Positions 46,719 to 55,283 are shown, numbered from the stretch's first letter. The stretch: DNA of 64,000 nt from an uncultured Clostridia bacterium (GCA_944338165.1 CALVLN010000005.1:62001-126000); one strand, 5' to 3'. The notes: generated by a model not told the origin, from the sequence alone. Made by a program: numbers and translations.

Positions 46719-47411
46719 ATGAAACGATGGTTTTGCTGCCTTTCCGCGCTGTTGCTCCTGTTCTGTTCCCCCTCCCTCCCCGCGCGCCGCGCCGCCGCGG
46801 AAGAGAGCCCGCAATACGCCGTTGCCGACGCGCGCGACGTCTATTTTTATGCCGACCGTGACGAGGACAGCGGCCTTTTCCTCATCCCTTATACCTATTA
46901 CGTCAAGGTGCTCTCGCTCGGGGATCCCTTCTGCGCGGTGGAATACCTCACGGATACGCCGCCCTACAAAAAGGTGACGGGCTATTGCAAAAAGAGCGAC
47001 CTTACCTTCGTGGATTTCGTGCCCGAACGCCCCTACCTCACCATGACGCTCTCCGTCACCTACGTCCTGCCGGACCCGCCCGCGCTGGCGACCGGCGACC
47101 TCAGCGAAGTCACCGTGGAATACGCCTACTACGGGGAATTCCCCGTCGGCTCCGCAAAGTACCGCTACGTCTACGGGAACGGCAAATTCGGGTATCTGCC
47201 CGCGGACGGAGAACTCGTCTACGACCTCAACACCGACTATCTTCAGCCGTCGTCGGGCGAGGCGGATCTTCCCGAACAGCCGCAGGGCGGCGGACTCTCC
47301 GGCATGCAGATCTTCTTCCTCTGCGCCCTCTGCGTCTCCGTCGCCGCCATCGCCGCGCTCGTCATCCGCGGCAAAAAGGCGCCCGCCCCCGCGCCCGAGG
47401 AAGACTTCTGA
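46719..47411 (+). CDS. Secreted SH3-like protein with C-terminal membrane anchor
   Basis: A 230-residue protein. MKRWFCCLSALLLLF begins a signal peptide ending near the AAAEES stretch. An SH3b-like segment follows (YYVKVLSLGDPFCAVEYL, KKVTGYCKKSDLTFV), then a region of unknown type. A single membrane helix (GMQIFFLCALCVSVAAIAALVI) and a short cytoplasmic tail close it. The start has no ribosome site; a TACAAT box 7 bases upstream suggests a leaderless message. It lies between the phage regulator and terminase genes but on the opposite strand, and its last 169 bases overlap the regulator gene. It resembles 48110-50572 in layout. Confidence 0.7.
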   Translation: MKRWFCCLSALLLLFCSPSLPARRAAAEESPQYAVADARDVYFYADRDEDSGLFLIPYTYYVKVLSLGDPFCAVEYLTDTPPYKKVTGYCKKSDLTFVDFVPERPYLTMTLSVTYVLPDPPALATGDLSEVTVEYAYYGEFPVGSAKYRYVYGNGKFGYLPADGELVYDLNTDYLQPSSGEADLPEQPQGGGLSGMQIFFLCALCVSVAAIAALVIRGKKAPAPAPEEDF

Positions 47412-47917
47412 AAGAGCAGTTCCGCGGACGGATGCCGCTTCACCACCACGCGCTCCCGCCCCGAGGCGACGGCGCGCCAGGCGCGCATGAAACACGGGAA
47501 CGCGGAAAAGCTGCGCAAAAACCAATCCTCGTCCAGCCCGCGCAACCGCAGCCCTTCCGCCACCTTGAGCAGAAGCGCGTTCTGACGGCGGAAATACGCG
47601 CGTTCGGAACAATCGAGGCAAAATCCCGCAAACCGCCCGCGCAGGACGCGCTTGCGGCGAAAATACTTGTATTCGAGCAGAAACTGCTCCGCCTCGCTGC
47701 ACGAGCCCACGATCTCGTCGAGTGCGCATTTGCACGCCGCGATCCGCTCCTTTGCGGCGATCTCTTCCACGATGCTCTGCGCGATCGTAAGGCAGTCCTC
47801 CGGCTTGCGGAAGGACAAAAGCGCCTTGATCTCCGCCCCGTCGGCAAGCGCCCCGATGATCGCGTCCAGCTTCGGATACGCGTATAACAACACTTTGATG
47901 TATTCCTTTCCCGTCAT
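47243..47917 (-). CDS. ArpU/RinA-like phage transcriptional regulator
   Basis: A 224-residue protein. Residues 55-150 (SIVEEIAAKERIAACKCALDEI, EQFLLEYKYFRRKRVLRG, CSERAYFRRQNALLLKVAEGL) have the pattern of phage late-gene activators of the ArpU/RinA group, with a sigma-70 region 4-like helix-turn-helix. Such genes usually sit directly upstream of a terminase. The last 55 codons run antisense through the C-terminal part of 46719-47411 and look non-native. The start is ATG 47917 behind GGAGAG. Family assignment is from pattern memory. Confidence 0.6.
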   Translation of the reverse strand: MTGKEYIKVLLYAYPKLDAIIGALADGAEIKALLSFRKPEDCLTIAQSIVEEIAAKERIAACKCALDEIVGSCSEAEQFLLEYKYFRRKRVLRGRFAGFCLDCSERAYFRRQNALLLKVAEGLRLRGLDEDWFLRSFSAFPCFMRAWRAVASGRERVVVKRHPSAELLFQKSSSGAGAGAFLPRMTSAAMAATETQRAQRKKICMPESPPPCGCSGRSASPDDG

Positions 47918-48074
47918 CTTCTCTCCGGCGTTTCCCTGCGGCTGCGGGGAATAAATGCGAACATTTGTTTGTATTTTTATCATAGCACAAAATGTTGACA
48001 GAGGGGTGCCGATATGCCATTTTTTTTCGGAAAAATTTTACGCGGCGTTTTTCGCGGTTTTTCCCCGTCAGGTG

Positions 48075-48103
48075 TTGTCTTTTACGCGCGCGTATGATAT
48101 AAT
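48075..48103 (+). promoter_or_regulatory. Promoter of 48110-50572, leaderless arrangement
   Basis: TTGTCT (48075-48080), 17-bp spacer, TATAAT (48098-48103), 6 bases, then ATG 48110. Confidence 0.8.
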
Positions 48104-48109
48104 AAGGTC

Positions 48110-50572
48110 ATGCTGAAACGAATGATCGCAGGGGCTCTGCTGCTCTCTCTCGCCGTGTGCGCGCTGCCCGCAGGGGCAGACGCACGCGCGGAAGCTGCCG
48201 CGCAGGCGCCCGTCACAAGTGAAAACGCGGAGCTTTTTCTGCCCGCCGGTTACGAGCAGTACCTCCCCCTCGACGCGCCTACGGATGCGGCGTTTTCCGA
48301 TGCGTACATCGCCGTCGCCGACGGCAAGTCGCTCTACGTCTACGACCGCCTCGCGGGGGAATACGCCTGCTATACGCACTCCTACAGCATTTCCAAGATC
48401 GGATTTGCCGGCGACGGCACGCTGTATTTTTCCGACATCGAAGCCTACCTCTATTCCTTTGACGCGCAGACGATGACGGCGGAACGCACGGGCGCCAACA
48501 GCTCCACCTTCTGCATCGAAGGCGATTCTCTCTATTACGCCATCGTTACCGCGCAGACGACGCGCATCGGCCGCTACGACATGGACGATTTTTCCGCGCC
48601 CGCAGAAGACCTCGCCACCATCGAGGCGGTGAGCGGCACCCCGCGCATGACCGTCTTTGAAGGCGCGCTGCTGTGCGCCGCGGGACCCGTGGTGTACTGC
48701 TACGCGCCGGGCAGCCCCGCCACCACCTTCCAGCTCTCCAAAAATCCCGCCGAAGTGACGGGGGTTTCTTCGCTCTGCGCCTACAACGGCACGCTGTACT
48801 ACACGGCGGCGGGCGGCCTGTACCGCACGAATACCGACTCGGAATGCACGCTCCTCTGCGAAGGCAGCGATTTTTCCGCCCTCACCGTCTTTCAGGACAG
48901 CCTCTATTGCGTCAAGGGCGCGTCCGTATTGCAGACGGAGATCGAAGGCGACGGCGTCGCCTTCACGGGGTATGAGATCTGCGCTTCCTCCGCCTCGCTC
49001 AACCGCCTCGGCAGCGGCAACGCCGCCGTGCGCGCGGACGATCTGCTCGCCGTCGCCGACGGCATGAACGAACGCATCGGGATCTACCGCTTCTCGACGG
49101 GCAGCTATTCCGCCATCGACTGCGGCTATGCGCCCGCCCTCGTCGCGACGGACGGCGACCTCATCGCCGCCTCCGACGGAACGGGCATTTACGTCTACTC
49201 CTCCGCGGGCGAACTGCAGTTTTCCGCCTCGGCGGAAATGCCCGTCACGGGGCTCGCCTGCCTGTACGGGCAGGTATACTTCATCACCCAGTTCCTCTAC
49301 GGCACCGCGACGGAAACGGGCGTCAAAACCGTCTACCATACGGGGTCCAGCTCGCTGAAAGGCATTACGGGCGATATCTACGGCAACCTCTTCGTCGCCT
49401 GCGCGGACGGCAGCGTCACGCGTTACGGCAGGGAAGAATTTGCGCAGGACGGCATGCGCGGGGAGGCGCTCGCCTTTACGCTGCCTGCCGGCTTTACGTC
49501 GCTGCGCGCGGACTTTGAAGGCAACCTCTACTGCCTGGCGCAAAGCACGCTTTACCGCAACGGCGCGCCCTTTGCCGAAGTGGACGCCGAGGGGCTCCTG
49601 TACCGCAGCGAACTTCCCGATCCCGTCTCCTTCGCGCTCGGTTTTGAGGACAACGCCGTCTACTTCCTCTACGACAATTTCATGATACGGACGAACGCGC
49701 TCAGCTTCCCCGTACTCAGTGCCATCCCCTACGGCGCGGTGCGCGAGTCGCTGTACGCGCCGCAGGATTCGCTCACCATGCTCAGCGTCTCCGCGTCTGC
49801 CGTCGGCATCCGCACCGACCTCGACGAGCTGCGGGAGACGGAAAGCGACTGTTTCCCCTACGAACGGTATTTCCGCACCGAAGAAGCGACGCGCGGCATC
49901 CTGCTCTGCGAAACGGAGGAATATTACCTCGTCGCGCTCTTCGGCGCCGACCACAAATATACGGCGAACCTCTTCAAAAAACAATTCTGCACCCCCGTCG
50001 ATCCCGACGAATACTGGCAGGAAACGGACGCCGTGCGCTATCTCACCAGCGACGTTTCCCCCTGTTACTTCCCCTGCCTCATCTCCGCCCTGCGCGATAC
50101 GCATCTGCCGCGGGCACAGCGCGTGACGCTGCTCGGCACGGTGGAATCGCGCGATACGTCCGACTATCCCTACGCCCTCATCCGCTACGAAACGGAGGAC
50201 GGCACGGCGACGGGTTACGTTCCCCTCTCCTACCTGACGGCGGCGCCGCCGCTGCCCGAAGCGGAACAGTTCCGCATCGCCTGGCTGAAAGCCGACCCGG
50301 ACGGCGTCGTGTTCACGGCGGACGACGGCACGCAGCTCACCGTCACCGAACGCACGCAGGTCCGCATCAGCGGCGAAGGAGAGGCGGTCACGGCGCTTTT
50401 TGAGCGCGACGGCGTCACCTACCGCGCGCAGATCGCGGAGGGACAGCTCGAACGCTCGCTCTCGGATGCCATCCGCATCAGCCTCATCGTCGGGCTCAGC
50501 GTGCTCGCCGCCATCGTCATCGGCTGCTGGATCTACCTGCTCCCCCGCCGAAAACACGGAAATAATGCATAA
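48110..50572 (+). CDS. Secreted beta-propeller-like protein with C-terminal membrane anchor
   Basis: An 820-residue protein. Signal peptide MLKRMIAGALLLSLAVCALPAGADA is followed by about 500 residues of repeated strand blocks (for example AYIAVADGKSLYVYDR, DGTLYFSDIEAYLYSF, DGDLIAASDGTGIYVYSS), consistent with a beta-propeller. Next is an SH3-like part (RVTLLGTVES to ATGYVPLSYL). One membrane helix (LIVGLSVLAAIVIGCWIYLL) and a basic tail end the protein. It should display a large domain outside the cell. It ends in a very strong terminator. Same plan as 46719-47411, with an added propeller. Function unknown. Confidence 0.75.
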   Translation: MLKRMIAGALLLSLAVCALPAGADARAEAAAQAPVTSENAELFLPAGYEQYLPLDAPTDAAFSDAYIAVADGKSLYVYDRLAGEYACYTHSYSISKIGFAGDGTLYFSDIEAYLYSFDAQTMTAERTGANSSTFCIEGDSLYYAIVTAQTTRIGRYDMDDFSAPAEDLATIEAVSGTPRMTVFEGALLCAAGPVVYCYAPGSPATTFQLSKNPAEVTGVSSLCAYNGTLYYTAAGGLYRTNTDSECTLLCEGSDFSALTVFQDSLYCVKGASVLQTEIEGDGVAFTGYEICASSASLNRLGSGNAAVRADDLLAVADGMNERIGIYRFSTGSYSAIDCGYAPALVATDGDLIAASDGTGIYVYSSAGELQFSASAEMPVTGLACLYGQVYFITQFLYGTATETGVKTVYHTGSSSLKGITGDIYGNLFVACADGSVTRYGREEFAQDGMRGEALAFTLPAGFTSLRADFEGNLYCLAQSTLYRNGAPFAEVDAEGLLYRSELPDPVSFALGFEDNAVYFLYDNFMIRTNALSFPVLSAIPYGAVRESLYAPQDSLTMLSVSASAVGIRTDLDELRETESDCFPYERYFRTEEATRGILLCETEEYYLVALFGADHKYTANLFKKQFCTPVDPDEYWQETDAVRYLTSDVSPCYFPCLISALRDTHLPRAQRVTLLGTVESRDTSDYPYALIRYETEDGTATGYVPLSYLTAAPPLPEAEQFRIAWLKADPDGVVFTADDGTQLTVTERTQVRISGEGEAVTALFERDGVTYRAQIAEGQLERSLSDAIRISLIVGLSVLAAIVIGCWIYLLPRRKHGNNA

Positions 50573-50617
50573 AAAAGGAGCGCCCTGATGCATGCGTCAG
50601 GGCGCTCCTTTTTTTTA
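50571..50617. terminator. Bidirectional terminator
   Basis: AAAAAAGGAGCGCCCTGA / TCAGGGCGCTCCTTTTTTT hairpin between the convergent 48110 and 50666 genes. Confidence 0.92.
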
Positions 50618-50665
50618 TCGTTGATATAAATCAAAACGTAACTTCGGACATGGTGCCACGTTCCG

Positions 50666-51457
50666 TCACGTATTGACGATCTCCGCATACGGTTTCCCGT
50701 ACGCGTAGTGCGCCACGGTGAGCTCGTTCCCGTCGCGATCGCGCTCCCGCGTACAGGTAAACCAGTCGGGATGCAGCAGGCATTTGAAGGCGATATCGTC
50801 CCAAAGGTAACACCCCGTTTCCCCGGAACGGAAGGTGAGTTCGCGGGCGCGGTTGACGATGCGCTCCATCAGCCCCTCCCCGGGGAGCGGCGCGGGCTGC
50901 ACGTTGAGAAGCGGATCGCGGCAGGTGTCCATGGTCACCGCCGTATGCGGGAACCGCGCGCAATCGGAAAACGCCGCGCGATCGAGCGCGTGGTTGAATT
51001 CATAGCCGTGAAAGTTGGGCTCCTCGGCGATCGTTCCCGCCATAAAGACGAAACGCTCGGGCACGGCGCGGGCGAGGAGGCGCGCGGGCAGGGTCATCGG
51101 GCCGAGGCTCAAAAGGTCAAACGGCGCCTTTCCCGCCTCGTCCAGCCAGCGGGAAAAATCCAGGACGGTCACGGCAGGCGCGTCCGCCGCGGGGAACAAG
51201 TCCCCCATGCCGTCGTCGCCGTGGATGAGCGTCAGAAATTCCTCCGGCTGCGCCTCTTTGCGCGCGTCGACGAGGCGCACGCCCTCTTTCACGCCCAGCA
51301 CGGAAAGGAGCGTCTTTGCGTTGCGGAAGGCGATCTCCTTGGGCACGTTGCCGCCGACGGGCACGACGTCCACTTCGTCATACCGCTTGCTGCGGAACAC
51401 GTCGCAGGTCGCCGCGGCGTCATCCACGCCGTAATCACAGAATAATACGAGTTTCAT
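50666..51457 (-). CDS. Nucleoside hydrolase family protein
   Basis: A 263-residue protein of the inosine/uridine-preferring nucleoside hydrolase family, which cleaves ribonucleosides to base and ribose. The calcium-binding N-terminal motif appears as FCDYGVDDAAAT (DxGxDDAxA pattern) and the second motif as HGDDGMGDLF. Asn and Asp ligands follow in EPNFHGYEFNHALD and the C-terminal CYLWDDIAF. Length is slightly short for the family (about 300). The ATG is 6 bases past a TATAAT box, so the message looks leaderless. Substrate unknown. Confidence 0.83.
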   Translation of the reverse strand: MKLVLFCDYGVDDAAATCDVFRSKRYDEVDVVPVGGNVPKEIAFRNAKTLLSVLGVKEGVRLVDARKEAQPEEFLTLIHGDDGMGDLFPAADAPAVTVLDFSRWLDEAGKAPFDLLSLGPMTLPARLLARAVPERFVFMAGTIAEEPNFHGYEFNHALDRAAFSDCARFPHTAVTMDTCRDPLLNVQPAPLPGEGLMERIVNRARELTFRSGETGCYLWDDIAFKCLLHPDWFTCTRERDRDGNELTVAHYAYGKPYAEIVNT

Positions 51458-51463
51458 GCCCCT

Positions 51464-51492
51464 ATTATAACAGACAGCGCTCCCGCCTGCAA
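51464..51492 (-). promoter_or_regulatory. Promoter of the nucleoside hydrolase, leaderless arrangement
   Basis: Minus-strand TTGCAG (51487-51492), 17-bp spacer, TATAAT (51464-51469), then AGGGGC and ATG 51457. Confidence 0.7.
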
Positions 51493-51522
51493 GGGGGAGC
51501 GCAAAAAATTTCCCGCAGAATT

Positions 51523-53097
51523 TCAGCCCTGCGATTCGACGTATTCGTCGAAGGTGACGTTCTTATCGTACACCTTGGTGCCGTCGAGCACGAGGATGCG
51601 GTTGCAGACGGTGTTCATCAGCTCCTCATCGTGCGAGGTGAGCAGCATGCAGCCCTTGAACGACGTCAGCCCGTTGTTGAGCGCGGTGATGGATTCGAGG
51701 TCGAGATGGTTGGTCGGCTCATCGAAGATGAGGAAGTTTCCGCCCTCGAGCATCATCTTGGCGAGCATACAGCGCACCTTTTCGCCGCCCGAAAGCACCT
51801 TTGCCTGCTTGGTCGCCTCCTCGCCGGAAAAGAGCATGCGCCCCAGCCAGCCGCGCAGATACTCCTCGTAATGATCTTTGCTGAACTGCGACAGCCACTG
51901 CACGAGCGTGAGCCCGCACCCGTCGAAAAACTCGTTGTTGTTCTGCGGGAAGTAGGACGCCGTGATCGTCTTGCCCCACTTGACCGTCCCCGCATCCGGC
52001 TGCTCCTTGCCCATGAGGATATCGTAAAGCATGGTGACGGCGGTCGACTTATCGCACAAAACGCCGATCTTGTCGCCCCGCTGCACGGTGAAGGAAACGT
52101 TCTCGAAATACCCTTCCTTGGTGAGCCCCTCCACCTCGAGGATGTCGTTGCCGATCTCCCGCTCGTACTTGAAATCGATGAAGGGATATTTTCTCAGCGA
52201 CGGCTTGAAATCGGAAATTGTGAGCTTTTCCAGTTCCTTTTTGCGCGCAGTCGCCTGCCGCGATTTGCTCGCGTTCGCCGCAAAGCGGGCGATGAACTCT
52301 TTGAGTTCCGCAGCGCGCTGCTCCGCCTTCTTGTTGGCTTCCTTCTGCTGCCGCGCCAAAAGCTGCGTCGTCTGATACCAGAAATCGTAATTGCCGAGGA
52401 AAATGTTGATCTTGCCGTAATCGACGTCGCAGATGTGCGTGCAGACCTTGTTGAGGAAATGGCGGTTGTGCGAGACGATGATGATGGTATTTTCAAAGTT
52501 CAGCAGATAATTTTCCAGCCAGCGCACCGTCTTCAAGTCGAGGTTGTTGGTCGGCTCGTCCAAAAGCAGCACGTCGGGATTGCCGAAAAGCGCCTGCGCC
52601 AGCAGCACGCGCACCTTCTGCTTGGCGTCGAGGTCCCCCATGCGCATGTGATGCAGTTCGGGCGGGATGTCCAGCTCGTTTAAAAGCGTCTCCGCCTCGC
52701 TCTCCGCCTCCCAGCCGCCGAGTTCGGCAAATTCGCTCTCGAGTTCGGACGCGCGCACGCCGTCCTCCTCGGTAAAATCCGCGTGCGCATACAGCGCGTC
52801 TTTTTCGTCCATGACCTCCACGAGGCGCTTGTGCCCGAGCATGACGGTCCGCAGCACCGTCTCGAAGTCGTATTTGTTCTGATTCTGCGCGAGGACGGAC
52901 ATGCGCTCGTTTTTGCCGAGCACCACCTCCCCCTTATTGGGTTCGATCTCGCCCGAAAGCACCTTGAGGAAGGTAGACTTCCCCGCGCCGTTTGCGCCGA
53001 TGATGCCGTAGCAGTTCCCGCCCGTGAATTTGATGTTTACGTCCTCGAAAAGTTTTTTGCTGCCGTATTGCAGACTGACGCCCGTCACCTGTAACAT
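51523..53097 (-). CDS. ABC-F family ATPase, YkpA/YbiT type
   Basis: A 524-residue duplicated ATPase without membrane segments; ABC-F proteins act on the ribosome in translation rescue or antibiotic protection. NBD1 has Walker A GANGAGKST and Walker B VLLLDEPTNNLD, but its signature reads LDAKQKVRVLLAQ instead of LSGGQ. The P-site linker (about 245-305, Lys/Ala/Arg-rich) follows. NBD2 has signature LSGGEKVRCMLA and FLIFDEPTNHLD, but its Walker A is degenerate (GVLCDKSTAVT, no GK pair). Both deviations recur, as I recall, in the YkpA/YbiT subgroup. A sigma-A promoter lies upstream. Confidence 0.92.
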   Translation of the reverse strand: MLQVTGVSLQYGSKKLFEDVNIKFTGGNCYGIIGANGAGKSTFLKVLSGEIEPNKGEVVLGKNERMSVLAQNQNKYDFETVLRTVMLGHKRLVEVMDEKDALYAHADFTEEDGVRASELESEFAELGGWEAESEAETLLNELDIPPELHHMRMGDLDAKQKVRVLLAQALFGNPDVLLLDEPTNNLDLKTVRWLENYLLNFENTIIIVSHNRHFLNKVCTHICDVDYGKINIFLGNYDFWYQTTQLLARQQKEANKKAEQRAAELKEFIARFAANASKSRQATARKKELEKLTISDFKPSLRKYPFIDFKYEREIGNDILEVEGLTKEGYFENVSFTVQRGDKIGVLCDKSTAVTMLYDILMGKEQPDAGTVKWGKTITASYFPQNNNEFFDGCGLTLVQWLSQFSKDHYEEYLRGWLGRMLFSGEEATKQAKVLSGGEKVRCMLAKMMLEGGNFLIFDEPTNHLDLESITALNNGLTSFKGCMLLTSHDEELMNTVCNRILVLDGTKVYDKNVTFDEYVESQG

Positions 53098-53130
53098 GTC
53101 TTACCTCGTATTCCTTATTTTACCTCACCT

Positions 53131-53159
53131 ATCATACCACAACTTGCCGCTTTTATCAA
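53131..53159 (-). promoter_or_regulatory. Sigma-A promoter of the ABC-F gene
   Basis: Minus-strand TTGATA (53154-53159), 17-bp spacer, TATGAT (53131-53136). Confidence 0.75.
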
Positions 53160-53200
53160 ACAAAACGGGCGGTAAAACACAAAAATACCGCCCGCTCCGC

Positions 53201-53229
53201 AAAAAAAGCCCCCGAAAAGGGAGCTTTTC
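53201..53229 (-). terminator. Terminator of the DUF368 gene
   Basis: Minus-strand AAAAGCTCCC / GGGGGCTTTTTTT hairpin directly past the stop. A second stem, CGGGCGGTA / TACCGCCCG, follows. Confidence 0.75.
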
Positions 53230-54210
53230 TCACGTTTCTTCTCCGCCGCGTTCGGGAAGGACGATCGCTTCCGGTTCCCGCGTCTTCCTGCGCGCGGTCC
53301 GCACGAAGAGATAGGAGACGGCAAACCCGGCAAGCAGCAGCGCCACCGCCGCCACCCAGTATCCCGCGGCGAGCGGCAGCGTCTCAAAGGTCAGTCCGAC
53401 GTCCTTGGCGGTGGAGATATACACCGTGGGGATGGAGCCGACGATAAACCCGAAGATGGCGTAATAAGTCCCGCGCGGATACCTGCGCAGCAAAAATTTC
53501 ATCACCACGGAGATCAGGAAGAACCCGACGACGATGCCCGCGCCCACGCAGCCGAGCACCCCCACGCACGTCCAGAACTCCTTCAGGCGGAAAAAGTAAT
53601 CGGTGATCATCGTCACGATCGGGTTGTAATACCCGAAGATGAGCAGCAGCATGGAACCGGAAATGCCCGGGATGACGAGCGCGCAGGAGCCGACTGCGCC
53701 GATGATAAACAGCAGCACGTATCCCCACGCATCGAGGGAAAACAGATCGACGTCGCCCGCCGTCGGCAAAAAGCTGAGGCACGCCGCCGAGACCAGCGCG
53801 AGAAGCAGCGGAACCAGGAGAACGGGCTTGAATCCCCCCATCTTTTCCGTGATGGACGGAAGCCCGCCGAGCGCCAGCCCGACAAACAGGCAGACCGTGG
53901 GGATGGGATAGGCGTTGAGCGCCCAGCCGAGCGGAAACAGCAGCGCCGCCGCGCCGAGGATGAGCCCGATGCCGATGGGCAGCAGCGTCAGAAAGCTGCG
54001 CTTAAAATCGCGGAAAATATCGGCGATGGCGCCGACGAGTTTTTCATAAATGCCGAGGATCGCTGCCACGGATCCCCCCGAAAAGCCGGGAATGATGAAG
54101 GCGACGCCGATGAGCACGCCGCAGAAAAGATCGCGGAAAAAGCCGCGCACGCCGCCCGTTCCGCCGCCTGCCTTTTCGCCCCCGCCGTTTTGCGTAATCT
54201 GTTCGTCCAA
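53230..54210 (-). CDS. popT: DUF368 polyprenyl-phosphate transporter
   Basis: A 326-residue membrane protein with about nine hydrophobic segments in two inverted halves. Each half has the family signature: IIPGFSGGSVAAILG near residue 40 and VIPGISGSMLLLIFGYY near 182. DUF368 proteins have been shown in other bacteria to recycle undecaprenyl phosphate across the membrane for wall synthesis. The start is TTG 54210 behind GGAGACC; no better ATG is available. A charged C-terminal tail ends the protein. Confidence 0.9.
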   Translation of the reverse strand: MDEQITQNGGGEKAGGGTGGVRGFFRDLFCGVLIGVAFIIPGFSGGSVAAILGIYEKLVGAIADIFRDFKRSFLTLLPIGIGLILGAAALLFPLGWALNAYPIPTVCLFVGLALGGLPSITEKMGGFKPVLLVPLLLALVSAACLSFLPTAGDVDLFSLDAWGYVLLFIIGAVGSCALVIPGISGSMLLLIFGYYNPIVTMITDYFFRLKEFWTCVGVLGCVGAGIVVGFFLISVVMKFLLRRYPRGTYYAIFGFIVGSIPTVYISTAKDVGLTFETLPLAAGYWVAAVALLLAGFAVSYLFVRTARRKTREPEAIVLPERGGEET

Positions 54211-54286
54211 TTCAGGTCTCCTTTTTCAAACGATTTATCGATCCTTCAGACGCCTCTATTATATCCGAAACGCACGGAAAATACAA

Positions 54287-54775
54287 CTATTTTTCCGAAC
54301 CTTTCGCAAGCGGCGAAACCCCGCCGCCTGAAAGCAGGGAAAGCCATTCGCCGCAGCCCTGCAGGACGTCGCGGAAGGTCGCGTCGAAATCGCCCGTATA
54401 CCACGGATCGGCAATGGCGCGGGGCGTCCCCGCCGCAGAGAGAAGAAGCCGCACTTTCCCCTCGTTGTCTTTCCCTGCGATGCGCTTTGCGTCGCGCACG
54501 TTCGCCTCGTCCATACAGAGGATGAGATCGCACGCGTCGGCGTCCGCCCGCGTGAGGAGAACGGCGCGGTGCGGCACGAGCGGGATGTGCTCGGCGGCGA
54601 GCTTTTCGCGCGTGCCGCGGTGCGGCGCGCAGCCGATGGCATCCGTATGCGCGGCGGCGGAAGAAACGCGGATCTCCCCCTCCATGCCGCGCGCCCTTAC
54701 GAGGTGCGCCATGACGCTCTCCGCCATCGGCGAACGGCAGATGTTCCCGTGGCAAAGAAAGATAATACTGAACAC
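54287..54775 (-). CDS. Low-molecular-weight protein tyrosine/arginine phosphatase
   Basis: A 162-residue cytosolic phosphatase. The P-loop is FLCHGNICRSPMAE, with catalytic Cys8 and Arg14 (CxxxxxRS), and the general-acid Asp is in the C-terminal DPWYTGDFDAT. In Firmicutes the family includes YwlE (protein arginine phosphatase) and YfkJ; residues seen here do not separate them. The start is GTG 54775 behind AGGAGG. It lies 76 bases upstream of the DUF368 gene in the same direction. Confidence 0.93.
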   Translation of the reverse strand: MFSIIFLCHGNICRSPMAESVMAHLVRARGMEGEIRVSSAAAHTDAIGCAPHRGTREKLAAEHIPLVPHRAVLLTRADADACDLILCMDEANVRDAKRIAGKDNEGKVRLLLSAAGTPRAIADPWYTGDFDATFRDVLQGCGEWLSLLSGGGVSPLAKGSEK

Positions 54776-54869
54776 TGTGTCCTCCTACCGACGCATGCGG
54801 CGCGATTGGCGTTGATGCGTCCGTTTTTTTGTGAAACTTCTAACGAATATAAAATAAATTGGAAATTTT

Positions 54870-54889
54870 TTTTGGCATAATTGCCAAAA
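54870..54889 (+). promoter_or_regulatory. Inverted repeat upstream of the small HTH gene
   Basis: TTTTGGCA TAAT TGCCAAAA: 8-bp perfect arms ending 4 bases before the -35 box. Likely operator, perhaps for the HTH protein itself. Confidence 0.55.
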
Positions 54890-54893
54890 ATCC

Positions 54894-54922
54894 TTGCCTT
54901 TCTTGCGCGAGAAGTGTATAAT
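54894..54922 (+). promoter_or_regulatory. Promoter of the small HTH gene, leaderless arrangement
   Basis: TTGCCT (54894-54899), 17-bp spacer, TATAAT (54917-54922), then GGAACC and ATG 54929. Confidence 0.75.
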
Positions 54923-54928
54923 GGAACC

Positions 54929-55132
54929 ATGAAGATTTTTTCAGAACGGCTCATGGAACTGAGAAAAGAACGAGGCCTTTCACAAGCGACACTGGCAAGG
55001 GATTTGAGCGTCAGCCTGGGAATCGTATGTTACTGGGAGACTAACAAGAGCGACCCTACCGCTTCAAACATTGCAAAGATCGCGAGATATTTCAACGTGC
55101 CTTCGGACTATTTACTCGGTCTTTCCGATTGA
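54929..55132 (+). CDS. Small XRE-family HTH regulator
   Basis: A 67-residue Cro/CI-type DNA-binding protein and nothing else: MKIFSERLMELRKERGLSQA, then TLARDLSVSLGIVCYWETNK and IAKIARYFNVPSDYLLGLSD, a complete five-helix HTH_3 domain. Such stand-alone proteins are common in Clostridia and often repress themselves or a neighbour. A perfect inverted repeat lies just upstream of its promoter. The ATG is 6 bases past the -10 box. Target unknown. Confidence 0.88.
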   Translation: MKIFSERLMELRKERGLSQATLARDLSVSLGIVCYWETNKSDPTASNIAKIARYFNVPSDYLLGLSD

Positions 55133-55222
55133 GCGATCAAGGAAGCCCTTTACCCCATCGGTCCGCGGCATCGCGGATCCGCGCCGGGATCGCCCCGGCC
55201 GCCGCTCTCAAGAGCAAAATTT

Positions 55223-55254
55223 ACGTTCTGCCGTACGGCAGAACGTTTTTTTTA
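55223..55254. terminator. Bidirectional terminator
   Basis: ACGTTCTGCCGT / ACGGCAGAACGT perfect 12-bp stem followed by eight T, between the convergent HTH and M50-like genes. Confidence 0.88.
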
Positions 55255-55283
55255 TTTTATTGTGCCCATCGGGCAAATATCGT

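Noticed and set aside
48068..50593. 841-codon open frame opposite the 48110 gene
   Set aside because: Shadow frame; the plus-strand gene has a signal peptide, an anchor helix and a perfect promoter.
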